Below are positions 36,463 through 44,612 of a stretch of DNA of 64,000 nt, piece by piece. Made by a program: the position numbers and the translations under genes. Numbering within the stretch: the stretch's first letter is position 1; every line of letters starts with the position of its first letter. The notes under the pieces were generated by a model. That model had not been told where the DNA came from. It did no database searches and saw only the letters and a list, made by a program, of their open reading frames with translations. Source of the DNA: Clostridium sp. OF03-18AA. GTDB taxonomy: Bacteria; Bacillota; Clostridia; Lachnospirales; Lachnospiraceae. The DNA is taken from contig NZ_QUEP01000007.1 of the NCBI RefSeq assembly GCF_003478035.1, positions 124,001-188,000 on the forward strand, in the 5' to 3' direction.

Positions 36463-37489
36463 TCTCGATCACCTCCACTCCAACATTCTTCTCCTTCAGA
36501 TATTCGATCGCGGCTTCGATATTCTCCTTCGTTCCGCTTGCGATCGCCACAGTTCCGCCGATCGGGGCGTCCTGAACGATCTCAATATCTGCAAAGATGA
36601 TATTCAGATCCACGCTGAATCTTCTGGAAGCTTCGGAGATCAGTGCCTCCGACGTATTCTTCTTAATGTAATTCAGCCGCAGGATCTTTTCACCCGGCTT
36701 TAATGCGACAAGCGGTGACTTCTCCTCGACCAGCTTTTCGATCTTCTGAAGGTTGGATGTCGTGCGGATGAAGTCTCTCGTGATCCCCGCCTTCGGTGCT
36801 GCGAAGATCGAGTAGACATCGCCTTCCTCCACGACATTACCGTGTTCCATGACGGCTACACGGTCACATATCTCTTTGACGACCGCCATCTCATGGGTGA
36901 TGATCACGATGGTAATGCCGAGCTTTTCATTTAAGTGTTTTAAGAGCTGTAAGATCGCCCCCGTCGTCTGCGGATCCAGGGCGCTCGTCGCCTCATCGCA
37001 GAGGAGAACTTTCGGATCATTCGCAAGCGCTCTCGCGATCGCAACTCTCTGTTTCTGTCCGCCGGAAAGCTGACTCGGATACGCATTCTCTTTTTCTGCG
37101 ATATCGACAAGCTCTAAAAGCTCCCGCACTTTCGCCTTGATCTGTGCTTTGGAAAGTCCGCTTCCCTTTAACGGGTAAGCGACATTCTCTCCGACTGTTC
37201 TGGATCTCATCAGGTTGAAATGCTGGAAAATCATTCCGATCTTCTTTCTCGCTTCCCTGAGTTCTTTCGCCGGAAGATCCGTGAGAACTTTTCCGTCAAC
37301 CGTGACGGTTCCGCTCGTCGGTCGTTCCAGTAAGTTGATACATCGCACCAGTGTGGATTTTCCGGCACCGGAGAATCCGATGATACCGAAGATCTCACCA
37401 CTCCTGATATGGAGTGTGACATCAGAGACCGCATGGACTTTTTCCGCACCGGTATCAAACGTCTTTGTAATATGGTCTAACTGAATCAA
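36455..37489 (-). CDS. metN: Methionine ABC transporter ATPase
   Basis: The 344-residue ATPase has Walker A GFSGAGKST, signature LSGGQKQRVAIARAL, Walker B VLLCDEATSALDP and switch ITHEM. A C-terminal NIL domain (about 265-342) binds methionine and inhibits transport when the amino acid is plentiful. The start is a TTG (37487-37489) seven bases after GGGAGG, an uncommon start that would lower translation. It heads the operon. I see no SAM riboswitch in the roughly 50-base leader. Confidence 0.94.
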   Translation of the reverse strand: MIQLDHITKTFDTGAEKVHAVSDVTLHIRSGEIFGIIGFSGAGKSTLVRCINLLERPTSGTVTVDGKVLTDLPAKELREARKKIGMIFQHFNLMRSRTVGENVAYPLKGSGLSKAQIKAKVRELLELVDIAEKENAYPSQLSGGQKQRVAIARALANDPKVLLCDEATSALDPQTTGAILQLLKHLNEKLGITIVIITHEMAVVKEICDRVAVMEHGNVVEEGDVYSIFAAPKAGITRDFIRTTSNLQKIEKLVEEKSPLVALKPGEKILRLNYIKKNTSEALISEASRRFSVDLNIIFADIEIVQDAPIGGTVAIASGTKENIEAAIEYLKEKNVGVEVIENA

Positions 37490-37546
37490 TTTTATCCTCC
37501 CATGTACGTGTCAGCCGTACATTTTCTAATCTCTGTGTGTGCTAAT

Positions 37547-37576
37547 AAGATACCACGTTTTAACCTATTCGTCCAA
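37547..37576 (-). promoter_or_regulatory. Promoter of metNIQ
   Basis: Minus strand TTGGAC (37571-37576), 18-base spacer, TATCTT (37547-37552); weak, suggesting control by an activator or derepression. Confidence 0.5.
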
Positions 37577-37606
37577 TATAGATAAGAAATAAGTTATTAT
37601 AGGTTT
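37562..37606. promoter_or_regulatory. Possible operator upstream of metN
   Basis: AACCTAT (37562-37568) and ATAGGTT (37600-37606) are perfect inverted copies 31 bases apart. Between them AT-rich partial dyads (CCAATATAG, TTATTATAGG) overlap the -35 box. The arrangement suits a LysR- or Rrf2/CymR-type regulator, but the regulator is not identified. Confidence 0.35.
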
Positions 37607-37644
37607 TTTCTATAGCAAAGCGTTTTTTATCAATTCCCGCCACG

Positions 37645-37690
37645 CAAAAAAGTACGGGGCAGCAACCATGTTCGCCGCCCTGTACTTCGT
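37645..37690 (-). terminator. Terminator of the Mrp gene
   Basis: AAGTACAGGGC and GCCCCGTACTT pair with one mismatch on the minus RNA, followed by TTTTTTGCG. Confidence 0.75.
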
Positions 37691-37712
37691 GTTCTGATCT
37701 ATTTCTCTTTTC

Positions 37713-38558
37713 TTACGCTTCTTCCACAGCCTTCACAGCCTGATCAAGGAAATCCGCCTTCACATACTCGACCGTTCCCTCATCAACAGCCTTTGCGATC
37801 TCAGGACGGATCGGGATCTGCGCGAGAACCGGAATTCCGTATTCTTTCGCGACTTCCTCGATACGGCTCTCTCCGAATACTGCGATCTTCTTTCCGCAGT
37901 CCGGACATTCGAGATAGCTCATATTTTCAACAAGTCCGAGGATCGGAACGTTCATCTTTTTCGCCATGTTGACGGCCTTCTCAACGATCATGGAGACAAG
38001 CTCCTGCGGGGATGTCACGATGATGATCCCGTTGACCGGAAGTGACTGGAATACAGTAAGCGGCACATCGCCGGTTCCCGGAGGCATATCAACGAACATG
38101 TAGTCGATATCCTGCCAGAGTGTCTCACTCCAGAACTGTTTTACCGCACCGGCGATCACCGGACCACGCCAGATCACCGGATCTGTCTCATTCTCCAGAA
38201 GCATGTTGGAGGAGATCACATCGATCCCGGTGGAGGATGTCGCCGGAACAAGGAGTTTTCCGTCCGGTGTCACGGTCACGCCGTCATGGATCCCAAATGC
38301 ATTCGGGATCGACGGTCCTGTGATATCGGCATCAAGGATTCCGACTTTCGCACCTGTCGCGCGCATCCGGCATGCCATTAAGGATGTAACTAAAGACTTT
38401 CCGACGCCGCCTTTACCGCTGACTACTCCGATCACTTTCTTTACGGAACTCGCCGGATTTAACTTCTCAAGGAAGCTCTGCGGCTCGCTCGTTCTGCTTC
38501 CGCAGTTTGCGGAGCAGGTTCCGCAGTTATGGGTACAATTTTCTGCTGTTTCGCTCAT
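37713..38558 (-). CDS. Mrp/NBP35-type Fe-S cluster carrier P-loop ATPase
   Basis: The 281-residue ATPase binds and transfers 4Fe-4S clusters. It has an N-terminal cysteine cluster CTHNCGTCSANC, the deviant Walker A VVSGKGGVGKSLVTS (about residue 48), DADITGPSIP, DMPPGTGD, and the central CPDCG motif with the two cysteines that bridge the dimer cluster. Clostridial Mrp proteins with an N-terminal CxxxCxxC tail resemble eukaryotic NBP35. It is monocistronic, with repeat R3 lying upstream. Confidence 0.92.
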   Translation of the reverse strand: MSETAENCTHNCGTCSANCGSRTSEPQSFLEKLNPASSVKKVIGVVSGKGGVGKSLVTSLMACRMRATGAKVGILDADITGPSIPNAFGIHDGVTVTPDGKLLVPATSSTGIDVISSNMLLENETDPVIWRGPVIAGAVKQFWSETLWQDIDYMFVDMPPGTGDVPLTVFQSLPVNGIIIVTSPQELVSMIVEKAVNMAKKMNVPILGLVENMSYLECPDCGKKIAVFGESRIEEVAKEYGIPVLAQIPIRPEIAKAVDEGTVEYVKADFLDQAVKAVEEA

Positions 38559-38589
38559 TACTATCTCACTTTCTAACTGTTATTCAGGC

Positions 38590-38722
38590 GTAACTGTTCA
38601 GTACCCTCACAGTTACGAGCAAAAATCCATTCCAGATCGGCTTCGCCGATGGGATTTTTGCCTCCAGACCTGTGTTTTATTACGGTCAGCGCAGCAAGTG
38701 CGCAGACCTACTGAATAGTTAC
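38590..38722. repeat. Folded 133-bp element containing repeat R3, copy b
   Basis: GTAACTGTTCAGTA (38590-38603) pairs with TACTGAATAGTTAC (38709-38722), one G-U. Inside, GCAAAAATCC/GGATTTTTGC (38619-38628/38652-38661) encloses ATCGGC/GCCGAT. The right 54 bases match 17024-17077. Confidence 0.7.
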
Positions 38723-38795
38723 ATTCAAGCATACATTCTGCCTTGCATTTTATGTACAGAGCATAACCTGATCGTCCTGTACTGCTCTCCGGATC

Positions 38796-39059
38796 TTATT
38801 CCTTGAGTCCTGTCTCGATCAGATTGCAGACTGCTTCAATGGCCTCTTTCTCGTCCGGTCCGTCACAGTGGACGGTGATCTCATCGCCGCAGCGGATCCC
38901 GGATGCCATTACGTTTAATACGCTCTTCGCGTTGATTTCCTTTTCTTTATAAAAAATCATCACTTTAGAATCGAACTTCATGGATGTCTGGCAGAGCAGT
39001 CCCGCCGGGCGAAGATGAAGACCGGTCGGGTTTACGACTGTAACTTTTCTTTCTACCAT
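38796..39059 (-). CDS. HPr-family phosphocarrier protein
   Basis: The 87-residue protein is a full HPr. His15 lies in NPTGLHLRPAG (accepts phosphate from Enzyme I) and Ser46 in AKSVLNVMASGI (HPr kinase site), so it can serve both PTS transport and catabolite control. No ptsI gene is beside it. A TAGGAGGAATTAGG ribosome-binding site precedes the ATG. The Ser46 region reads NVMASG instead of the common GVMSLG, so a Crh-like regulatory role is possible; canonical HPr is the simplest reading. Confidence 0.9.
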   Translation of the reverse strand: MVERKVTVVNPTGLHLRPAGLLCQTSMKFDSKVMIFYKEKEINAKSVLNVMASGIRCGDEITVHCDGPDEKEAIEAVCNLIETGLKE

Positions 39060-39213
39060 TACCTAATTCCTCCTATTCTGATTGTAAGTTCATAAACAAG
39101 TAAAAACCGCCCCAAATGACCATTCCTCATTTACGACGTTTTTATTCATGACCAGGCAGTTTCATTGTATACTACAATTCCCCTAATGTCAACGGAGCAT
39201 CCCCCGGAATCGT

Positions 39214-39242
39214 TTGACATTTTCCCCTCACCGGGCTACAAT
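39214..39242 (+). promoter_or_regulatory. Sigma-A promoter of the MBL-fold gene
   Basis: Perfect TTGACA (39214-39219), 17-base spacer, TACAAT (39237-39242), about 95 bases before the ATG. Confidence 0.85.
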
Positions 39243-39344
39243 CAAAACAATATCGTGCACAAGCAACGTGTCCGGCCAGCCTTCACGATCCTGTCCCGAC
39301 TGGAATGCCGGCACGTCCAAATATCCAACGAGGAGTTTTCCCCA

Positions 39345-40349
39345 ATGAAAATACTTGCCCCAAACTTATATAAGACCATCCTGACGAACAAAAACATGAG
39401 GACTTCATCCAGAAACCTCTATATTATAAAAGGCAGCGAACGAAGCCTCATGATCGACACCTCCTGGAACGTGCCGGAGTGTCTGTCGGAGATGGAACAA
39501 GCCCTGAGCGAGCTCTCCATCGACTGCAGGAATCTCGACATCTTCGTGACCCACAATCATGTAGACCACAGCGGCTATGTCTCCTTTTTCACCGACCGCG
39601 GCGCCCGGGCGTTCATGAATCCGGTAGAGATCGCAGCCTCTTCCGACCGCTACCATCGTTTTTATGAGGACAATGATATGCGCCGCTCCTACACAAGTGA
39701 AGTCGGAGTCACAAAAGAACGGACTCCGGACGCATGGCAGGAGATCAAGGCAGGCGCCGACCAGCTCGCCAGGGATAACAACGTGAATTTCGACTTTCCA
39801 TTCACGCCCATCGCCCCCGGAGACCGTCTTTCTTACGGCGGTTACGACTTCGAAGTCGTCTCCCTTGCCGGACACACCTCCGGTCAGTGCGGACTTGTTG
39901 AACGAAATGCAAAGTTATTCTTCTGCGCCGACCAGGTGATCCTCGGCCTTGTTCCCATCGTCATCACCTCAGGAAAGGATCAGCATCTCCTCACCGAATA
40001 CTTCGCTTCCCTCAGGGAACTCGCATCTGATTACAGCGGATACCGTTTTCTCCCGGGGCACTACGGTGAATTCACAGAGATCAAAGAAGAGACCGACCGG
40101 ATCATCGCCGGATACGGGGAGCGCTGCACACAGCTCCGTCAGGTACTGGCAGAAAGTAATCGCCCGATGACTCTCCTGGAACTCGACCAGGCGCTCTACA
40201 TCCAGCGCATGCAGACTTACCGCTACTCCTTCCTGTTCTCCTATCTCCACACCTGGCCAAAGCTCTTTTCCTGCCTCGACTGGCTTTTCGAGACCGGTGT
40301 GATCGACCGCACGGAAAAGGACGGAGTTTTGTACTGGTCTCTCCGGTGA
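39345..40349 (+). CDS. Metallo-beta-lactamase-fold hydrolase
   Basis: The 334-residue protein has the metal-binding motif THNHVDHSG (about residue 68), further ligands in LAGHTSGQCGL and CADQ, and a late His in LPGHYGEF. A C-terminal winged-helix-like part (about 265-330) resembles the LACTB2/BhP-type hydrolases. The substrate is not predictable; candidates include thioesters, acyl-homoserine-like lactones and RNA. I use the ATG at 39345, which follows GAGGAG, because the longer frame has no conservation and extends over the promoter. It converges on queH with a three-base gap. Confidence 0.85.
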   Translation: MKILAPNLYKTILTNKNMRTSSRNLYIIKGSERSLMIDTSWNVPECLSEMEQALSELSIDCRNLDIFVTHNHVDHSGYVSFFTDRGARAFMNPVEIAASSDRYHRFYEDNDMRRSYTSEVGVTKERTPDAWQEIKAGADQLARDNNVNFDFPFTPIAPGDRLSYGGYDFEVVSLAGHTSGQCGLVERNAKLFFCADQVILGLVPIVITSGKDQHLLTEYFASLRELASDYSGYRFLPGHYGEFTEIKEETDRIIAGYGERCTQLRQVLAESNRPMTLLELDQALYIQRMQTYRYSFLFSYLHTWPKLFSCLDWLFETGVIDRTEKDGVLYWSLR

Positions 40350-40352
40350 CGC

Positions 40353-41012
40353 CTATTCGCTGCGCCCGGTCCTCTCCTCCGCCTCTCTCTTCGAGAACAC
40401 GCACCCGCAGTAATTCTGCCGGTACAGCGCGTGTTCTCTGGAGAGCTCCGTGGATCGCTTATATCCGTTTTTCTTCTTGAAATCCGACGGCAGAAATTCG
40501 ATGCCGTACTCTTTTCCCATCTCTTCCCCGATCCGGTTCAGCCGCTCCGCATCTTTTAACGGGCTGATCGTGAGGGTCGTTGTAAAGAAATCGAACCCGC
40601 CGGCTTTTGCCTCCCTCGCAGCCTCGGAAAGGCGGAGTTTAAAGCATTCCGTACACCGTGCGCCGCCTTCCGGCTCCTGTTCCAGGCCTTTTGCCGCCGT
40701 GTAGAAATCGTCCGGCACATACGTTCCCGCCACGAAATGGATCGGATGGCGGTTCGCCTCGTTTTCCCACTCTCCGTTAAATTCCCGGATCAGGCGCTCC
40801 TGCTCCGAAGTCCGTTCCTCGTACTCGGACGGCGGGTAGATATTCGGATTGTAATAAAAGACCGTGATCTCAAAATACCGGGAGAGATATTCCAGGACAT
40901 AACTGCTGCACGGTGCACAGCAGCTATGGAGAAACAGCGTCGGCACCCCTCCCCCGCTCTGAAGTTCCTCCAGTTTTTTTTCTAATTCTTTCTGATAATT
41001 TCGTTTATTCAT
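40353..41012 (-). CDS. queH: Epoxyqueuosine reductase QueH
   Basis: The 219-residue protein (former DUF208) performs the last step of queuosine tRNA modification, independent of cobalamin. The adjacent cysteines in LHSCCAPCSSYVLEYL, the CTECFKLRL motif and C-terminal NYCGCVFS are the Fe-S and metal ligands of the family. The ATG at 41010-41012 follows TTGGAG. It shares no transcript with other que genes here. Confidence 0.92.
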   Translation of the reverse strand: MNKRNYQKELEKKLEELQSGGGVPTLFLHSCCAPCSSYVLEYLSRYFEITVFYYNPNIYPPSEYEERTSEQERLIREFNGEWENEANRHPIHFVAGTYVPDDFYTAAKGLEQEPEGGARCTECFKLRLSEAAREAKAGGFDFFTTTLTISPLKDAERLNRIGEEMGKEYGIEFLPSDFKKKNGYKRSTELSREHALYRQNYCGCVFSKREAEERTGRSE

Positions 41013-41077
41013 AAATTCTCCAATGATAACAATCGAAAACACGCTTCGCGAGTTTCCCCTTGTTATCGTGACAGTCG

Positions 41078-41106
41078 CCAAAGTCTTGCGCAAGCGCAGA
41101 CTTTGG
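41078..41106. other. Hairpin between rpoD terminator and queH
   Basis: CCAAAGTCT (41078-41086) and AGACTTTGG (41098-41106) pair around GCGCAAGC-type inner bases; no T-run. A role in the rpoD 3' region or queH leader is possible. Confidence 0.45.
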
Positions 41107-41133
41107 CTCGTTGTTCGCGTAAATAAAGGAAGA

Positions 41134-41168
41134 GAAAAAAGGCAGCCGGATCTTCTCCTGCTGCCTGT
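41134..41168 (-). terminator. Terminator of rpoD
   Basis: AGGCAGC (41140-41146) pairs with GCTGCCT (41160-41166), followed on the minus RNA by TTTTTTCTC. Confidence 0.9.
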
Positions 41169-41237
41169 ATCTCTTTTTCGGATCCACCAGACACATCCGC
41201 ACCTGCGATCCGCTTTCATCTTTTTTGAAACGAGTTT

Positions 41238-42362
41238 CTACAGGAAATCCCTGATCCGTTTGCTGCGGACCGGATTTCTGAGTTTCCGGAGCGCCTTCGC
41301 CTCGATCTGGCGAATACGTTCTCTCGTTACGTTGAACTCTTTTCCTACCTCTTCAAGTGTTCTCGGATGTCCATCCTCAAGACCAAATCGAAGCACGATG
41401 ACCTGACGCTCTCTCTCTTTGAGATCGCCTAATAATGCATCGATGTGCTCTCTCAGCATTACAGACTCTACATTTCCCTCCGGGGTAACCGCGTTGCTGT
41501 CCGCAACAAAATCGCCCAGGTTGGAGTCATCCTCCTCACCGATCGGAGTCTCCAAGGATGCAGGTTCTCTTGCGATCTGCATGATCTCCATGACCTTGTC
41601 CTCTGACATATCAAGCGCTTCCGCAAGCTCTGTCACGGACGGCTCATAGCCAAGTTCCAGGGTCAGCTTTCTCTGCATCTTTGACATCTTGTTGATCGTC
41701 TCTACCATATGAACCGGAACACGGATCGTTCTCGCCTGATCTGCAAGCGCTCTCGTCACGGACTGACGGATCCACCAGGTTGCATATGTACTTAACTTAT
41801 ATCCTTTTGTATAGTCGAACTTCTCAACGCCCTTAATAAGACCAAGGTTTCCTTCCTGAACAAGATCCAGGAAACTCATTCCACGTCCTGTATAACGCTT
41901 TGCGATACTTACAACAAGACGCAGGTTTGCCTCGATCAGGCGCTCTTTCGCAGACTCATCTCCCTCTGCCTTTCTCTTCGCGAGACGAAGCTCCTCATCC
42001 GCGGAAAGAAGCGGCACAGTACCGATCTCCTTTAAATACATGCGGACCGGATCTTCTGTTCCGATACCTTCCAGAAGGTCGATGGCGTCTAAGTCAATGT
42101 CCTCTCCGTCCTTGTCTTCACGGTAGTCATCATCCAGATCGTCCAGAAGCATGGAATCATCCGCAAGCATTGCGTCATCGATTACCGGCACAACATCAAT
42201 ATTGTTATGCTCCAGGTAATTATAAATTTCGTCCATCTGCTCCGGTCCGAGGTTATCTCCGGCAAAAAAGTCGTTGATCTCCGTCGCGTCAAGGGCATTC
42301 TGTTTTGACTTGCCGAGTGCGACAAGTTTCTTAAGTTTGTCTAAAAATACTTCTTTTTCCAC
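41238..42362 (-). CDS. rpoD: Primary sigma factor RpoD (sigma-A)
   Basis: The 374-residue factor contains region 1.1 (to about 95), region 1.2 [16 protein letters not shown], region 2 with [16 protein letters not shown] and [20 protein letters not shown] (2.4), region 3, and region 4 ending [17 protein letters not shown]. It directs RNA polymerase to the TTGACA/TATAAT promoters seen across the window. Translation begins at GTG nine bases after AAAGGA. dnaG, which usually precedes rpoD in Firmicutes, is absent here; a private promoter drives the gene. 6S RNA, its natural antagonist, is encoded 28 kb away. Confidence 0.97.
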   Translation of the reverse strand: MEKEVFLDKLKKLVALGKSKQNALDATEINDFFAGDNLGPEQMDEIYNYLEHNNIDVVPVIDDAMLADDSMLLDDLDDDYREDKDGEDIDLDAIDLLEGIGTEDPVRMYLKEIGTVPLLSADEELRLAKRKAEGDESAKERLIEANLRLVVSIAKRYTGRGMSFLDLVQEGNLGLIKGVEKFDYTKGYKLSTYATWWIRQSVTRALADQARTIRVPVHMVETINKMSKMQRKLTLELGYEPSVTELAEALDMSEDKVMEIMQIAREPASLETPIGEEDDSNLGDFVADSNAVTPEGNVESVMLREHIDALLGDLKERERQVIVLRFGLEDGHPRTLEEVGKEFNVTRERIRQIEAKALRKLRNPVRSKRIRDFL

Positions 42363-42414
42363 TGAATAACGTCCTTTCAGGTTGGGGCTTGCTCAAACTG
42401 CTCCACGATAGTTC

Positions 42415-42443
42415 ATTATATACCATCCAGCGACATTTTTCAA
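42415..42443 (-). promoter_or_regulatory. Sigma-A promoter of rpoD
   Basis: Minus strand TTGAAA (42438-42443), 17-base spacer, perfect TATAAT (42415-42420). rpoD would therefore be transcribed by its own product. Confidence 0.88.
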
Positions 42444-42506
42444 CTTTTTTCCTTGAATTTTTCACTGATTTTTAGCATATTCGAAATATCTCATGCCGCT
42501 TTGCGA

Positions 42507-43436
42507 TCAGTTTTCCGTCTTCTCTTCCTTTTTTTCCGGTTCCGGGCTGCAGCTCAGAGTAACTGCTTCCTTTACATTCTCGATCTTCGCCTCTTTTACC
42601 GCCCCGCCGAACTCACCGTCGAGGACCCACGGGACATCCTCATCTGCAGTCACCGTGAATTTTGATGACTTGAACCGGATCATATCCTTATTTTCCTGTT
42701 CCGGGAACAGGAGGAGTCCGCTTAAGATGTTTGGAAGGTCCACCGGTGACTTCGGTGTCCGGATAAACAAGCCCTCAAACAGACCGTCATGGAACGAAAC
42801 ATCCTTCGGAGCGAGTCCGCTGAATCCGCCGACACTCGTGGTATTTGTCACCATTCCGAAGATAAATTCCCCGTCTGCCTCGCCGTCATCCCATGCAATA
42901 TGCATTTTATAAGACTTCAGCTTTCCCAGCGCCTTGATTGATTCCAGGATATACGCCTGATGTCCGAGAACATTTTTGACATCCTGCGGCGTACTGTAGG
43001 AAACCTCAGTAAACGCTCCGAACGCTGCGATATACACAAAATACCTCTGATCCCCGAATTTTCCGATATCGACACCGTAGGATTTACCGCTCACCACATC
43101 CCGCGCTGCCTCCGTGAGGTTTGCAGGGATCTTTAAACTTCTTGCAAAATCGTTCGTGGAACCGGACGGAAGATACCCGATCTCCGGTCGTTTTTTTAAC
43201 TTCATGATGCCGGAGATCACGCTGTTTAATGTGCCGTCCCCGCCGCTGCAGACAAAAAGCTCTACCTCACTGCCATACTCCTCGGCGATCTTTGCCGCAT
43301 CTCCCGGCTCCTGGGTCACATAGACGGACGGCAGATAACCTGCCCTGCAGAAGATCCCGAGGATATCGGATAACTGATTTTTAATGGCTTCCTTCCCTGA
43401 ACGGGGATTAAAAAGAAATATCATTTTTTTCATCAT
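42507..43436 (-). CDS. Diacylglycerol/lipid kinase family protein
   Basis: The 309-residue protein starts with the DAGK catalytic fold: FLFNPRSGKEA, the nucleotide loop VCSGGDGTLNSVISG, and LPSGSTNDFARSL, followed by a second beta-sandwich half (about 130-295). This is the DgkB/YegS type, which phosphorylates diacylglycerol or a related lipid and so recycles it for membrane synthesis. The C-terminus is a Lys/Glu-rich tail. The ATG at 43434-43436 lies seven bases behind GGAG. It is the last gene of the nadE operon. Confidence 0.88.
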   Translation of the reverse strand: MMKKMIFLFNPRSGKEAIKNQLSDILGIFCRAGYLPSVYVTQEPGDAAKIAEEYGSEVELFVCSGGDGTLNSVISGIMKLKKRPEIGYLPSGSTNDFARSLKIPANLTEAARDVVSGKSYGVDIGKFGDQRYFVYIAAFGAFTEVSYSTPQDVKNVLGHQAYILESIKALGKLKSYKMHIAWDDGEADGEFIFGMVTNTTSVGGFSGLAPKDVSFHDGLFEGLFIRTPKSPVDLPNILSGLLLFPEQENKDMIRFKSSKFTVTADEDVPWVLDGEFGGAVKEAKIENVKEAVTLSCSPEPEKKEEKTEN

Positions 43437-43457
43437 GATCACGCTCCATACTTTCAA

Positions 43458-44612
43458 CTAGCTCTCGCAGCTGTCCATTGTCTGCGCAGCTGCAATCTTT
43501 CTATAAGCCGCAAACGCATTCGGGATCGGATACTTTTCCTTCAGCTCTTCCCGATCTGCAAACAGCAGTCCCGGAATTTCTTCTGTTACACGGATCAGAT
43601 ATCCGCTCATATGCCATTCCACATGGCTGAAAATATGCTTTGCCGTCGGGAGTTCTTTCTCGATCACAGCTCTGCATTTCATCTGTTCCAGCACTTCTTT
43701 CCCGGAAAGTTTTCCCTCCAGGTTCGGGAACTCATAGAGGGATGCCAGAAGCCCTGTGTCATCCCGCTTTCTAATGGCTATTTTATCCCCGTATTCCACT
43801 AATAATACGGTCTTTTCCTCTATTTTCCTTTTCTTTTTCGGTGTTTTCACCGGGATCTCTGCGGTCAGAGCCTTTTTTCTCGCCTCACAGACGGTATAGA
43901 ACGGGCACGGTGCTCCGCAGAGCGGCGCTCCGTTCGGCACACAGACGATCGCTCCCGTCTCGATGAGAGCCTGGTTGAAGTCCCCGGCTTCTCCTTCTTT
44001 TAAAGTTTTCAGGGTCTCCTCCACCGCCAGTTCCATCTTCTTTTTCACTGCCTGCTTTAAGATATCCTCATAGCTTCCCGCCACTCTTGACAGGACCCGC
44101 ATAACATTTCCGTCAACTGCAGGGACAGGAAGACCAAACGCGATGGAGCCGATCGCTCCCGCCGTGTAACTTCCGATCCCGGGAAGTAAGAGAAGCGCCG
44201 CGTGGTCTGCCGGAAGCGCTCCTCCGTATTCGGAGACGATGATCTCTGCCGCTTTTTTCAGATTTCTCGCTCTGCTGTAATAGCCAAGACCTTCCCAGCA
44301 CTTGAAAAGTTCCTCTTCCTCACAATCCGCCAGCGCCTGCACGGTCGGAAAGTGTTTCATGAAGCGGGCAAAGTACGGTTTTACTGCCTCGACTCTCGTC
44401 TGCTGCAGCATAATCTCCGAGATCCAGATCCGGTAGGCATCCCGGTTCTCACGCCACGGGAGATCTCTCCTGTTTTCCCGATACCACGAAAGGAGCGGTC
44501 CTCTCGCGGCATCCAGACGCTCCGTCAGGGTGAGGTTCTTCTCATCCGGAAAGATTTTCTGGAGGCCGGAATAGAGATCCGCCCCCGAAACATTCATTTC
44601 TTCCTTATACAT
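43458..44612 (-). CDS. mutY: A/G-specific adenine glycosylase MutY
   Basis: The protein (384 residues from the ATG at 44612, nine bases after GGAG) removes adenine opposite 8-oxoguanine. Visible are the catalytic Glu in WISEIMLQQTRVEAV, the helix-hairpin-helix LLPGIGSYTAGAIGSIAFG, the catalytic Asp in VPAVDGNVMRVLSR, and a C-terminal NUDIX-like recognition domain (about 250-375). Four cysteines for the 4Fe-4S cluster are present, but spaced C-x7-C-x3-C-x5-C rather than the classical C-x6-C-x2-C-x5-C. The 5' end overlaps birA. Confidence 0.93.
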   Translation of the reverse strand: MYKEEMNVSGADLYSGLQKIFPDEKNLTLTERLDAARGPLLSWYRENRRDLPWRENRDAYRIWISEIMLQQTRVEAVKPYFARFMKHFPTVQALADCEEEELFKCWEGLGYYSRARNLKKAAEIIVSEYGGALPADHAALLLLPGIGSYTAGAIGSIAFGLPVPAVDGNVMRVLSRVAGSYEDILKQAVKKKMELAVEETLKTLKEGEAGDFNQALIETGAIVCVPNGAPLCGAPCPFYTVCEARKKALTAEIPVKTPKKKRKIEEKTVLLVEYGDKIAIRKRDDTGLLASLYEFPNLEGKLSGKEVLEQMKCRAVIEKELPTAKHIFSHVEWHMSGYLIRVTEEIPGLLFADREELKEKYPIPNAFAAYRKIAAAQTMDSCES

